64,000 nucleotides of DNA, from positions 1 through 64,000 of the forward strand of contig NZ_QXFO01000026.1 of assembly GCF_003584105.1 (NCBI RefSeq). Reading direction: 5' to 3'. A program made the position numbers and the translations under genes. The notes under the pieces were generated by a model. It was not told where the DNA came from. It worked only from the letters and a program-made list of their open reading frames with translations, and did no database searches. Shown piece by piece: positions 44,701 to 53,908 of the stretch; the first letter of the stretch is position 1, and each line of letters opens with the position of its first letter. This DNA comes from Flagellimonas taeanensis. Its GTDB lineage: Bacteria; Bacteroidota; Bacteroidia; Flavobacteriales; Flavobacteriaceae.

Positions 44701-47007
44701 ATGAATCAAGATTATATCCAAGCAGACCCTTGGTCCATTATCGAGGAAGGATTTGACCGGGAACAGGTCAAATCCTCCGAAAGCCTGTTCAGTATCGGTA
44801 ATGGGGCCATGGGACAACGTGCCAATTTTGAGGAACACTATTCCGGGGAAACTTTCCAAGGGAGTTATATTGCAGGGGTTTATTATCCCGACAAGACCAG
44901 AGTGGGATGGTGGAAAAATGGCTATCCCGAATATTTTGCCAAAGTACTTAATGCCCCCAATTGGATCGGGATCAACATTTCCATCAACCAAGAGCCTTTA
45001 GATCTGAACTCCTGTAAAAAGGTAGAGAACTTCCGTCGTGAACTCAATATGAAGGAAGGTTGGTACAAACGCAGCTTTGTGGCCACGATGCCCAACAGAT
45101 TGGAAGTGGCTGTGGAAGTGGTCCGGTTCCTGAGCCTCGCTTTGGATGAAACAGGAGCCATACAGTACCATCTTCAAATTTTGAATGACGATGTAGAGGT
45201 ATCACTTACACCTTATGTTGATGGTGGCATCAAAAACATGGACAGCAACTGGGCCGATAAATTTTGGAACATAACCAATATTGCCTCTGAGGGAAATAGA
45301 GCCTATGTGAATTCCCACACCATGAAGACCGATTTTTCGGTGTGTACCTTTATGCAGGCCAATGTGTTTGTGGATGGAGAGAAAATAGAGGAAGCCCCAA
45401 AAGTAGAGCAGACCGAAACTCTGGTGGGACATACCTATTCCGTTGAAGCTGCGAAAAACGAAACCATCACCCTGATAAAATTTGGGGGGTATACGGTAGA
45501 TAGGAACCATCCGAAGGATAAACTGATGGAAGCGGCCAACAAGGTATTGGACAAGGCTTCCAGCTTGGGATTTGATGCATTGCTTCAAAAACAAAAAGAG
45601 AGCTGGGCCCAAATATGGGAGATGAGCGATATCACCATTGAAGGGGACGTGAAGGCCCAACAAGGTATCCGCTTTAACATATTCCAACTCAACCAAACCT
45701 ATTTGGGCAAGGATTCCCGATTGAATATTGGACCCAAAGGCTTTACAGGGGAAAAATACGGAGGGAGTACCTATTGGGATACCGAGGCCTATTGTTTGCC
45801 ATTCTATATGGCCACCAAAAACCAACAAGTGGCCTGGAACCTGCTTCAATATCGATACAACCATTTGCCCAAGGCCATAGAGAATGCCGAAAAATTAGGA
45901 TTTTCCAACGGGGCCGCCCTATACCCTATGGTGACCATGAACGGGGAAGAATGCCACAACGAATGGGAGATTACTTTTGAGGAAATCCATAGGAACGGAG
46001 CCATCGCTTTTGCCATCTACAATTACTATCGATTTACGGGAGATTACGGTTATATTCCCAAGATGGGATTGGAAGTGCTGATCGGGATTGCCCGATTCTG
46101 GCACCAACGTGTCAATTTTTCGGAAGAGAAACAGCAATATGTCATGTTGGGCGTCACGGGTCCAAACGAATACGAAAATAACGTAAACAATAACTGGTAC
46201 ACCAATTACCTCGCCAAGTGGTGCATTGAGTATGCCATAGAACAAATTGGGGAGGTGGCAGAAAACTATGCCGATGACCATGAGCGTATCATGGCCAAAA
46301 CCAAACTTACCGAAGCGGAGATCAAGGATTGGGCCAAGGTTGCCGCCAATATGTACTTCCCTTATTCGGAAAAGCACCAAGTGTTCTTGCAGCAAGATGG
46401 GTTTTTGGACAAGGAGATGATCAAGGTTCAGGATTTGGGCAAGACACAAAGGCCCATCAACCAAAAATGGAGTTGGGATCGCATCTTGCGTTCCCCTTAC
46501 ATCAAACAGGCCGATGTGCTCCAAGGATTCTATTTTTTTGAAGATCACTTCAGCAAGGAAGAATTGGAGCGCCATTTCGATTTCTACGAACCCTTTACGG
46601 TACATGAATCTTCCTTGTCTCCCTGTGTCCATAGCATACAGGCGGCCAAATTGGGCAGGATGGAGCAGGCGTATACTTTCTATTTAAGAACCTCTCGTTT
46701 AGATCTTGATGATTACAACAAAGAAGTGGAAGAAGGACTGCACATTACCTCCATGGCAGGAACTTGGATGAGCATTGTGGAAGGTTTTGGGGGCATGAGG
46801 GTGTTGGATGATACCTTGAACTTTGAACCACAGATACCGGAACAATGGACCTCATTTTCCTTTAAAATCAATTTCAGGGAGCAGATTGTCACTATAACGG
46901 CTTCCAGAGAAGGGACTTTTTTCGAGCTCACAGGAAATGATACCTTGACCATAAAGGTCAAAGGGAAGTTTGTTGAATTGATTCCAGGAAAAAGAATTAC
47001 CGCATGA
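44701..47007 (+). CDS. Glycoside hydrolase family 65 phosphorylase, probably maltose phosphorylase
   Basis: A 768-residue cytoplasmic inverting phosphorylase: maltose + phosphate to glucose and beta-glucose 1-phosphate. The N-terminal beta-sandwich begins PWSIIEEGFDREQVKSSES, and the (alpha/alpha)6 barrel follows. The general acid is about Glu490 in VTGPNEYENNVNNNWYTN, the pattern of maltose phosphorylases; other GH65 specificities (trehalose, kojibiose, nigerose) usually differ there. The phosphate site includes the HITSMAGTW segment near residue 680. Start is ATG 44701, not the TTG two codons earlier. The GH13 gene overlaps by 4 nt (ATGA). No beta-phosphoglucomutase gene, needed to use the product, is present in the window. 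Confidence 0.92.
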   Translation: MNQDYIQADPWSIIEEGFDREQVKSSESLFSIGNGAMGQRANFEEHYSGETFQGSYIAGVYYPDKTRVGWWKNGYPEYFAKVLNAPNWIGINISINQEPLDLNSCKKVENFRRELNMKEGWYKRSFVATMPNRLEVAVEVVRFLSLALDETGAIQYHLQILNDDVEVSLTPYVDGGIKNMDSNWADKFWNITNIASEGNRAYVNSHTMKTDFSVCTFMQANVFVDGEKIEEAPKVEQTETLVGHTYSVEAAKNETITLIKFGGYTVDRNHPKDKLMEAANKVLDKASSLGFDALLQKQKESWAQIWEMSDITIEGDVKAQQGIRFNIFQLNQTYLGKDSRLNIGPKGFTGEKYGGSTYWDTEAYCLPFYMATKNQQVAWNLLQYRYNHLPKAIENAEKLGFSNGAALYPMVTMNGEECHNEWEITFEEIHRNGAIAFAIYNYYRFTGDYGYIPKMGLEVLIGIARFWHQRVNFSEEKQQYVMLGVTGPNEYENNVNNNWYTNYLAKWCIEYAIEQIGEVAENYADDHERIMAKTKLTEAEIKDWAKVAANMYFPYSEKHQVFLQQDGFLDKEMIKVQDLGKTQRPINQKWSWDRILRSPYIKQADVLQGFYFFEDHFSKEELERHFDFYEPFTVHESSLSPCVHSIQAAKLGRMEQAYTFYLRTSRLDLDDYNKEVEEGLHITSMAGTWMSIVEGFGGMRVLDDTLNFEPQIPEQWTSFSFKINFREQIVTITASREGTFFELTGNDTLTIKVKGKFVELIPGKRITA

Positions 47008-48875
47008 AAACCAATCGCTTCATCACTTTTCTGGTAGTGCTTGGAGCCGTGTCTTCGTGCAAACAGGAAATCTACCAGAAACAAGTTGAGTTGCCGATGA
47101 AAAAGAAAGCCGTTGTATACCAAGTGTTCACCCGATTGTTCGGGAATACCAATACCACCAACAAACCTTGGGGAACCATTGAAGAAAATGGAGTGGGCAA
47201 GTTTGCCGATTTCGATGACAAAGCCTTAAAGGAAATCAAGGATCTTGGGGTTACGCATATTTGGTATACCGGGGTACCCCATCATGCCCTGATCAATGAT
47301 TATACTGCCTTTGGCATCTCTAATGACGATCCGGATGTGGTGAAAGGTAGAGCAGGGTCTCCCTACGCAGTAAAGGATTACTATAATGTGAACCCCGATC
47401 TGGCCATAGATCCCGCAAAGCGTTTGGAAGAATTCAGGGAACTTATTGATCGAACGCATAAAACAGGCATGAAGTTGATCATCGATATTGTTCCCAATCA
47501 TGTGGCTCGCAACTATGAAGGGAAGACCAACCCCGAAGGAGTGGAAGATTTTGGGGCAACGGACGACACGAGCAAGGAATACGACCTCAACAATAACTTT
47601 TACTATATCCCGGGGCAAGCCTTTAAGGTGCCAGAATGGAAAGAGGGTTACTTGCCTTTGGGAGGTGATAAAAATGCATTGGCCGATTCCAAGTTTGAGG
47701 AAAATCCGGCCAAATGGACAGGGAACGGTTCCCGACTGGCCCAGCCTGATTTTTACGACTGGTATGAAACGGTAAAGATCAATTATGGGGTGAAACCCGA
47801 CGGAGCCAAGGATTTTGTGGAATTGCCCGACGATTTCGGTAGCAAGGACCATCAGGCCCATTTTGACTTTTGGAAGGACAAGACCTTGCCCGATTCTTGG
47901 CACAAGTTCAAGGATATAGCCCTTTACTGGTTGGGTTTTGGAGTGGATGGATTCCGTTTTGACATGGCGGAAATGGTGCCCGTGGAATTTTGGAGTTATC
48001 TCAATTCCAATATCAAAATGAAGAACCCCGATGCCTTTTTGTTGGCCGAAGTGTATAATCCCAGTTTGTACCGGGATTATATTTTTAAGGGCAAAATGGA
48101 TTACCTCTATGACAAGGTGGAGCTTTATGATAGTATCAAGCACATCATGAAGGGGTATGGTTGGACAGACCATATTCCTGTGGTACAAAAGGGAATGGCC
48201 GATATTGAACACCACATGCTCCACTTTTTGGAAAACCATGATGAACAGCGTATAGCAAGCCCCGAGTTTGTGGGCAAGGCAGAAATTGCCAAACCTGCCA
48301 TGGTGGTTTCGGCCACGATCAGCACCTCACCGACCATGGTCTATTTCGGTCAGGAAGTAGGAGAGCCCGGCGCCGAGGATGCAGGATTTGGGAAACCTTC
48401 CCGTACATCCATTTTTGATTACACTGGGGTGCCACATCATCAGCGATGGATGAACAACAAAAAGTTTGATGGCGGCCAACTTACTCCAGAAGAAAAGGAC
48501 CTACGGGATTTTTACAAACGCTTGTTGAACTTCACCATCCAAAGTGATGCGTTGATGGGGAAATACCAAGAAATCCATTTTTACAACAACGAGCATACGG
48601 AGAATTACGATCATCGAGTACTGTCTTATGTACGATGGAGCGAAAATGAAAAGCTCATCATTGTGACCAATTTTGATTCGGAAAAAAATTATGCATTCAA
48701 CTTAAAGATCCCAAGGGATGTAGTGGACAAATGGCAGTTGAAGGATGGAAATTATGTACTGCACGAAGCCTTGTACGGAATTGTTAATGCTGAACTCAAG
48801 GTTGAAAACGGTATAGGAAACGTTTCGGTTCAAATGGAGCCGTTGCAATCCTATATCTTCGGTTTGAAACAATAA
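47004..48875 (+). CDS. Glycoside hydrolase family 13 (alpha-amylase family) lipoprotein
   Basis: A 623-residue lipoprotein (lipobox VSSC, Cys19) likely acting in the periplasm or at the surface on alpha-glucans or maltodextrins. The (beta/alpha)8 catalytic signatures are present: IIDIVPNHV, the nucleophile Asp320 in GFRFDMAEM, the acid/base Glu349 in LLAEVYNP and the transition-state Asp413 in FLENHDEQR. The C-terminal beta domain (about 535-620) is normal. The sequence between IIDIVPNHV and the nucleophile is long, matching Bacteroidota maltodextrin-locus amylases. It overlaps the GH65 gene by 4 nt and ends at a strong terminator. Products would enter the cytoplasm and be phosphorolysed by the GH65 enzyme. 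Confidence 0.93.
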   Translation: MKTNRFITFLVVLGAVSSCKQEIYQKQVELPMKKKAVVYQVFTRLFGNTNTTNKPWGTIEENGVGKFADFDDKALKEIKDLGVTHIWYTGVPHHALINDYTAFGISNDDPDVVKGRAGSPYAVKDYYNVNPDLAIDPAKRLEEFRELIDRTHKTGMKLIIDIVPNHVARNYEGKTNPEGVEDFGATDDTSKEYDLNNNFYYIPGQAFKVPEWKEGYLPLGGDKNALADSKFEENPAKWTGNGSRLAQPDFYDWYETVKINYGVKPDGAKDFVELPDDFGSKDHQAHFDFWKDKTLPDSWHKFKDIALYWLGFGVDGFRFDMAEMVPVEFWSYLNSNIKMKNPDAFLLAEVYNPSLYRDYIFKGKMDYLYDKVELYDSIKHIMKGYGWTDHIPVVQKGMADIEHHMLHFLENHDEQRIASPEFVGKAEIAKPAMVVSATISTSPTMVYFGQEVGEPGAEDAGFGKPSRTSIFDYTGVPHHQRWMNNKKFDGGQLTPEEKDLRDFYKRLLNFTIQSDALMGKYQEIHFYNNEHTENYDHRVLSYVRWSENEKLIIVTNFDSEKNYAFNLKIPRDVVDKWQLKDGNYVLHEALYGIVNAELKVENGIGNVSVQMEPLQSYIFGLKQ

Positions 48876-48906
48876 AAAAGGCAGATTGTCATCAATCCGC
48901 CTTTTT
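48875..48906. terminator. Strong bidirectional rho-independent terminator
   Basis: AAAAAGGC, one mismatch, GATTG, loop TCAT, CAATC, one mismatch, GCCTTTTT: a 13-bp stem flanked by A-run and T-run. It serves the lacI-GH65-GH13 unit on the plus strand and the small membrane-protein gene converging on the minus strand. Confidence 0.9.
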
Positions 48907-48924
48907 AGGATTGGTTGTCGTATT

Positions 48925-49344
48925 TTATTCTTTGGATGCTGTTTTTTGGTATACGAAGGCGATAATTGCCCCTAAGATTCCATAGAAGACAATTTCAAGG
49001 ACAGCTTCGGCCATATAGCCTGTCAAATCCATGAGTTCTGTAGTGCCATAGTTTAACAACCCCAGACCTAAGCCTGTAAAAACACCGATCCATACCCCAA
49101 ATTGGAATCCTTGGCTCAAGGAGTGGTGGCCCCTTGCCCATTTGCCGTAAAGGGTACTCAACGCAAAAACGGCAATAAGGTTGGACAGGGCGATCATTCC
49201 CATATCCGGGACTTCTTTCATCGCATTGATGGTAGAGTGTTTCTCAAAAAAGTCTACAGTGGCAATACCCCAAACAAGGTATCCCAAAAAGAACATGACG
49301 ACCGTGCCAACCAATGTGGCCAATAAATTGGATTTTGAAAACAT
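48925..49344 (-). CDS. Small four-helix integral membrane protein, unknown function
   Basis: A 139-residue protein with four predicted membrane helices (about 7-27, 50-68, 80-100, 110-133). The pattern of short N-terminal helix, an outward loop with an FFEKHSTIN stretch and paired small-residue helices (WIGVFTGLGLGLLNYG) resembles small DUF1761-like membrane proteins, but I am not certain of that family. It is a single-gene unit ending at the shared terminator, with a 34-nt AT-rich palindrome starting 24 nt upstream of its start codon, suggesting dedicated control. Confidence 0.75.
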   Translation of the reverse strand: MFSKSNLLATLVGTVVMFFLGYLVWGIATVDFFEKHSTINAMKEVPDMGMIALSNLIAVFALSTLYGKWARGHHSLSQGFQFGVWIGVFTGLGLGLLNYGTTELMDLTGYMAEAVLEIVFYGILGAIIAFVYQKTASKE

Positions 49345-49367
49345 ACTTGCTAAATTATTGGTTAGTA

Positions 49368-49401
49368 ATATGATAAATTTATTAATAAATATTTATCATA
49401 T
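49368..49401. promoter_or_regulatory. AT-only palindrome upstream of the small membrane-protein gene
   Basis: ATATGATAAAT (49368-49378) and ATTTATCATAT (49391-49401) are perfect 11-bp inverted copies around an AT-rich centre. A third, partial copy (ATTTATTATCATAT) follows at about 49419-49432. Two dyad half-sites plus a third copy suit a dimeric repressor of the MarR/TetR/PadR kind. The rest of the gap to the next gene (49433-49529) shows nothing clear. Confidence 0.5.
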
Positions 49402-49529
49402 CATTAATTATTATTAATATTTATTATCATATCTATTTTTTTGTTTGAAAAACATCCTTTGTTTTAGCCTTCTAGACTGCTGCCGTTTCGTTTTCATATC
49501 GTATTTTTAGCATGCAAAACAAATCATGA

Positions 49530-50282
49530 ATGAAGACCTACAAACTTTGGGCTTGTATGGCCATGTTTCTTTACAACAGTTGCGGCATGATGAGATCAGA
49601 ACCTTTGGTCATCGGGCATAGAGGGGCCATGGGCCACGAAACGGAGAACACCTTGGCTTCCATACAGAAAGCCATAGACCTTGGCGTGGATATGATTGAG
49701 ATTGATGTGTTCAAAATCCGTAGTGGCGAAATTGTCGTATTCCATGATGATAAGGTGGACAGGCTTGCCAATGGGGGCGGGAACATTGAGGAATACAACA
49801 TCGTGGACCTGAAACAACTTACCCTGGAGGGAGACCACAAAATTCCGGAACTTCAAAACGTATTGGAGGTGATCGACAATCAAGTGGCCCTCAACATCGA
49901 ACTAAAGGGAGTTGGAACTACAGATAGGGTGAATTTCATCATCAATGACCATATCAAAAACAAAGGATGGTCCGCAGAGAATTTCATCATATCGAGCTTT
50001 AAATGGAATGAGCTCAGGGCTATGCGCAACCTTAATAAAGATATTCAAATAGCAGTTCTAACCGAAGAAGATCCACTGGAGGCCATCCAAGTGGCCAAGG
50101 AACTGGACGCTGTGGCCATCAATCCCTATTTCAAGAAACTTACCCAAGAAAATGTGGATGAGATGCACAGCCAAGGGCTGAAAATCTACACATGGACCGT
50201 GAACGAACCTAAGGACATCCAGCAAATGAAAGCGTTTGGGGTGGACGGGATCATTACCAACTATCCTGAACGGGCCCATTGA
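49530..50282 (+). CDS. Glycerophosphodiester phosphodiesterase, lipoprotein
   Basis: A 250-residue TIM-barrel enzyme that releases glycerol 3-phosphate from glycerophosphodiesters. A signal peptide ends at a lipobox-like YNSC (Cys18). Catalytic elements are IGHRGAMGHETENT (His-Arg and Glu), MIEIDVFKIRSGEIVVFHDD (Glu, Asp and the second His) and NIELKG. The C-terminal YTWTVNEPKDIQQMKAFGVDGIITNYPER is the usual GDPD ending. It shares its stop with the next gene's start (TGATG), so the two are coupled. The nearby glpF-glpK pair would use glycerol from the same lipid-turnover stream. Confidence 0.93.
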   Translation: MKTYKLWACMAMFLYNSCGMMRSEPLVIGHRGAMGHETENTLASIQKAIDLGVDMIEIDVFKIRSGEIVVFHDDKVDRLANGGGNIEEYNIVDLKQLTLEGDHKIPELQNVLEVIDNQVALNIELKGVGTTDRVNFIINDHIKNKGWSAENFIISSFKWNELRAMRNLNKDIQIAVLTEEDPLEAIQVAKELDAVAINPYFKKLTQENVDEMHSQGLKIYTWTVNEPKDIQQMKAFGVDGIITNYPERAH

Positions 50283-51571
50283 TGTTCGATGTCATAGTTA
50301 TAGGAGGAGGAGCCGCTGGCTTCTATGCGGCAATCCACATTGCGGAGCAAGCGCCGGAGTTGAAAATTGCCATTTTCGAAAGGGGCAAGAGCGTCCTTTC
50401 CAAGGTGAAAGTATCGGGAGGTGGACGCTGTAATGTCACCCATGGCGAATTCTCACCCAAGGAGCTTGCCACCAATTATCCTAGGGGCGAAAAGGAACTC
50501 TTGGGACCTTTCCATAAATATGCCCCCATGGACGTCATGTCCTTTTTCGAGGAACGCGGGGTCTCTTTGAAAATAGAAGAGGACGGACGTGTATTTCCCC
50601 AAAGCGACTCTTCGCAGACCATTATCGATTGCTTCCTCAATGAAGTTGAACGATTGGGGGTGAAAGTTTTGAAAAACAGTTCGGTAAAACGGTTTGACCC
50701 AATGGATGGCGGGTGGCAGGTGACCACCATGAACAAACATTACCAGACGAAAAAGTTGCTATTGGCTACAGGTAGCAATACCAAAATATGGCAACAATTG
50801 GAACAAATGGGCCATCACATCGTTCCACCCGTCCCATCATTGTTCACCTTCAACATTACGGATGAACGGATAAATGGGATTCAGGGAATCAGTGTCGATG
50901 CGGCCGTGGAGGTATTGCCCAAAAAGGTTTTTGTGACCGAAAAAGCAGGGCTTGGTCTCAAAAGTGCAAACCAAACAGAACCCATGCTGCAATCGGAAGG
51001 CCCCGTTTTGATCACACATTGGGGATTGAGCGGTCCAGCCATCCTGAAGCTTTCCGCATGGGGTGCCAACCTATTGCACGATTATCACTATTCCTTCCGG
51101 CTGAACGTCAACTGGACCCCTGAGTACACTACAGGTTCCATGGAGGCTTTCTTAAGAAAGATCAAGGAAGTGGAGGCAAAAAAAACAGTTTTGCGTACCT
51201 CGGCCGTTGATATTCCCAAACGACTTTGGGCAAAGCTGGTGCAGGCGGCCCACATTCAACCCGATGAAAAATGGGCGGATCTGACCAAGGAAAAGCTTTG
51301 GAACCTTGCGGAGCAGCTTACGGCATGTTCCTTTAGGGTAGAAGGGAAGAGCACTTTCAAGGAAGAATTCGTGACCGCAGGCGGTGTTGACCTAAAAGAG
51401 ATCAACTTTAAGACTTTCGAAAGCAAATTGCTGCCCAACCTTTATTTTGCTGGGGAAATCATCAATGTGGATGCGATAACCGGGGGGTTCAACTTCCAGA
51501 ATGCCTGGACAGGGGCCTATTTGGCCGCCCAAGGCATTGTTGCCTCATCCTCTGATTTATTGCAAAAGTAG
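50282..51571 (+). CDS. HI0933-family NAD(P)/FAD-dependent oxidoreductase
   Basis: A 429-residue flavoprotein. The FAD motif is VIVIGGGAAGFYAAIHIA, followed by the HI0933 hallmark KSVLSKVKVSGGGRCNVTH. The mid-domain has LLLATGSNTK and GPVLITHWGLSGPAILKLS, and the C-terminal FAD segment is NLYFAGEIINVDAITGGFNFQNAWTGAYLAAQ. The substrate is unproven; some members reduce bile-acid enones or flavin-like molecules. The ATG at 50282 overlaps the GDPD stop by one nt; a TTG at 50279 is less likely. The 3' end overlaps the convergent glpF by 15 nt. Confidence 0.93.
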   Translation: MFDVIVIGGGAAGFYAAIHIAEQAPELKIAIFERGKSVLSKVKVSGGGRCNVTHGEFSPKELATNYPRGEKELLGPFHKYAPMDVMSFFEERGVSLKIEEDGRVFPQSDSSQTIIDCFLNEVERLGVKVLKNSSVKRFDPMDGGWQVTTMNKHYQTKKLLLATGSNTKIWQQLEQMGHHIVPPVPSLFTFNITDERINGIQGISVDAAVEVLPKKVFVTEKAGLGLKSANQTEPMLQSEGPVLITHWGLSGPAILKLSAWGANLLHDYHYSFRLNVNWTPEYTTGSMEAFLRKIKEVEAKKTVLRTSAVDIPKRLWAKLVQAAHIQPDEKWADLTKEKLWNLAEQLTACSFRVEGKSTFKEEFVTAGGVDLKEINFKTFESKLLPNLYFAGEIINVDAITGGFNFQNAWTGAYLAAQGIVASSSDLLQK

Positions 51572-52285
51572 GGCGATGCCTGCCGCAAGGACGGCACCCA
51601 ATATGGGTCCCACAACGGGAATCCAGGAATAGCCCCACCCATTGGAGCCCTTGTTTTTGATCGGGACCAGTGCGTGCACGATCCTCGGGCCCATATCACG
51701 TGCCGGATTGATGGCATATCCTGTAGTGCCCCCCAATGAAAGACCTATCCCCCAAACGATCAAGGCCACGGGCAACGCGCCGAGCGAGCCTAGACCGATG
51801 ATGGCATTGTCAGTGGACAGCATCGCATCCGTAAAATACAACACCGCAAACACCAAAACGAAAGTGCCCAGAATCTCCGTCAATAAATTCAAAGGCATAT
51901 TGGGTATGGCAGGCGCATTGCAGAACACGCCTCTTTTGGTATTTCCGTCCTCAGTGGCATCAAAATGGTCCTTGTTCATGAGCCAAACGGCAAAAGCACC
52001 CAACATGGCACCGATAAACTGGGCAAGGATGTAACTTGCGATTGATTGAACAGGAAATTCACCTGCAACGGCCAATCCAATGGTCACCGCAGGGTTGAGA
52101 TGGGCACCACTGTGGGGACCGGCCACCACCACCCCGGTATAGACCGCAAAGGCCCAGCCAGTAGTGATCACGATCCAGCCGGAACCATTTCCGTAGGTTT
52201 TTTGGAGGGAAACATTGGCGTTGACGCCACAACCCATGAGCATCAACAAAAAAGTGCCCACAATTTCAGCAACAAAAGGAGTCAT
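51557..52285 (-). CDS. glpF: Glycerol facilitator / aquaglyceroporin (MIP family)
   Basis: A 242-residue inner-membrane channel with six helices and the two NPA half-helices: HLNPAVTIG (about 62-70) and AINPARDMGPR (about 188-198). The Asp after the second NPAR and the residue context fit glycerol-permeable channels rather than water-specific aquaporins. It follows glpK by 30 nt on the same strand, the classical glycerol uptake pair. No glycerol-3-phosphate dehydrogenase (glpD) is present in the window, although it often accompanies them. Confidence 0.93.
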   Translation of the reverse strand: MTPFVAEIVGTFLLMLMGCGVNANVSLQKTYGNGSGWIVITTGWAFAVYTGVVVAGPHSGAHLNPAVTIGLAVAGEFPVQSIASYILAQFIGAMLGAFAVWLMNKDHFDATEDGNTKRGVFCNAPAIPNMPLNLLTEILGTFVLVFAVLYFTDAMLSTDNAIIGLGSLGALPVALIVWGIGLSLGGTTGYAINPARDMGPRIVHALVPIKNKGSNGWGYSWIPVVGPILGAVLAAGIALLLQ

Positions 52286-52315
52286 AATAGTTTGGAAGTT
52301 AATTTTTGTTCGGTA

Positions 52316-53812
52316 TTATTCTTTTTCGGCCCAGTTTTCCAGTGCTTTAATGGCCCTGTACCATCCCTGGATGCCCTTTTCAATCGCATCGCGGTCCTTT
52401 GTAGGTTCAAAATGCACATCGGTTTGCCAAATATCTTGGATTTCCTCGGGATTTTTCCAATAACCGACGGCCAATCCTGCCAAATAAGCAGCACCCATAA
52501 CGGTGGTCTCCACAATCTTGGGACGCACAGTGACCGTGTTCAGCACATCAGCCTGAAACTGCATCAGCATATCGTTCACCGTTGCACCGCCGTCCACGCG
52601 CAATTCCTTGATGGAAATACCGGAATCGGCCTCCATGGCCTTTAAGATGTCCATGGTCTGGTAAGCAATGGATTCCAATGCGGCACGTGCAATATGGGCA
52701 TCGGTGCTGCCACGCGTCAACCCAAAAATGGTGCCCTGGGCATGTTGGTTCCAGTGGGGCGCGCCCAACCCGGCAAAAGCTGGGACGAAGAACACGCCTT
52801 CGGAACTATCGACCGAGGCCGCCAATTTTCCCACCTGCGCCGAGTTTTTGATGATACCAAGACCGTCCCTGAGCCATTGCACCACCGCCCCGGCAATAAA
52901 GATGCTCCCTTCGAGCGCATATTGTGTTTTTCCATTGATTTTCCACGCCACGGTGGTCAGCAAGTTATTCTTGGAAACGATGGGCTTTTCGCCAATGTTC
53001 ATCAGCATGAAGCAACCTGTGCCGTAAGTGTTCTTTACCATCCCCTGTTTGGTGCACATCTGCCCGAACAAGGCCGCTTGTTGGTCGCCCGCGATGCCTG
53101 CAATGGGAATTTTGGAAGCAAAGAAATTGGGACAGGTGTGCCCGTACACTTCGCTGGATTGCTTCACTTCGGGCAGCATACTCTTTGGGATGGTCAGAAG
53201 GTCGAGCAGTTCATCGTCCCAATCCATGGTGTTGATATTAAAGAGCATAGTGCGAGATGCGTTAGTCACATCGGTGATGTGGAGTTGGCCATCGGTCATT
53301 TTCCAGATCAGCCAAGAGTCTATGGTGCCCAGGGCCAGTTCACCTGCCTCTGCCTTTTTACGGGCACCGTCCACATGGTCCAATATCCATTTCACCTTGG
53401 TCCCAGAGAAATAGGAATCGATGACGAGACCCGTTTTTTTCCGGATCAGGTCCGATTTCCCAGCCTTTTTCAGTGCATCACAATAATCGGCGGTGCGTTT
53501 GTCCTGCCACACAATGGCATTATAGACGGGCCGGCCGGTTTTTTTGTCCCAAACCACTACGGTCTCCCGCTGATTGGTGATGCCGATAGCAGCCATTTGT
53601 TCCGCTTTGAGGCCTTTTTTGCTGACTGCTTCGGCAGCCATGCCCGCTTGGGTAGACCAAATCTCATCAGGGTCGTGCTCTACCCATCCGGGTTTGGGAA
53701 ATATTTGGGTGAATTCTTTTTGTGCTACGGAGATTATCGTTCCCTTTTCGTCAAAGACCACGGCACGGGAACTGGTAGTGCCTTGATCTAGGGCAAGGAT
53801 ATATTGGTTCAT
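52316..53812 (-). CDS. glpK: Glycerol kinase
   Basis: A 498-residue FGGY-family kinase: glycerol + ATP to glycerol 3-phosphate. The phosphate-binding N-terminus is [20 protein letters not shown], with [15 protein letters not shown], and [21 protein letters not shown] forming the glycerol site. The second-domain signatures are [27 protein letters not shown] and the FGGY-type [20 protein letters not shown]. The length is normal (about 500). It is the first gene of the glpK-glpF unit. The preceding 96-nt gap (53813-53908) holds no clear element. Confidence 0.97.
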   Translation of the reverse strand: MNQYILALDQGTTSSRAVVFDEKGTIISVAQKEFTQIFPKPGWVEHDPDEIWSTQAGMAAEAVSKKGLKAEQMAAIGITNQRETVVVWDKKTGRPVYNAIVWQDKRTADYCDALKKAGKSDLIRKKTGLVIDSYFSGTKVKWILDHVDGARKKAEAGELALGTIDSWLIWKMTDGQLHITDVTNASRTMLFNINTMDWDDELLDLLTIPKSMLPEVKQSSEVYGHTCPNFFASKIPIAGIAGDQQAALFGQMCTKQGMVKNTYGTGCFMLMNIGEKPIVSKNNLLTTVAWKINGKTQYALEGSIFIAGAVVQWLRDGLGIIKNSAQVGKLAASVDSSEGVFFVPAFAGLGAPHWNQHAQGTIFGLTRGSTDAHIARAALESIAYQTMDILKAMEADSGISIKELRVDGGATVNDMLMQFQADVLNTVTVRPKIVETTVMGAAYLAGLAVGYWKNPEEIQDIWQTDVHFEPTKDRDAIEKGIQGWYRAIKALENWAEKE

Positions 53813-53908
53813 TTTTGTGATTTATGTGCGCTTGAATTTACTAAAATAAATCAGAGTGGTTAAACAAAAACCTTGAGTGGTGTTTTGGAAAGGGTCGTTT
53901 TTTTCAAA

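Noticed and set aside
47226..48239. 337-codon minus-strand frame inside the GH13 gene
   Set aside because: The sense strand carries all catalytic motifs; the antisense has none.
52694..53791. 365-codon plus-strand frame inside glpK
   Set aside because: Antisense to a certain glycerol kinase; no motif.
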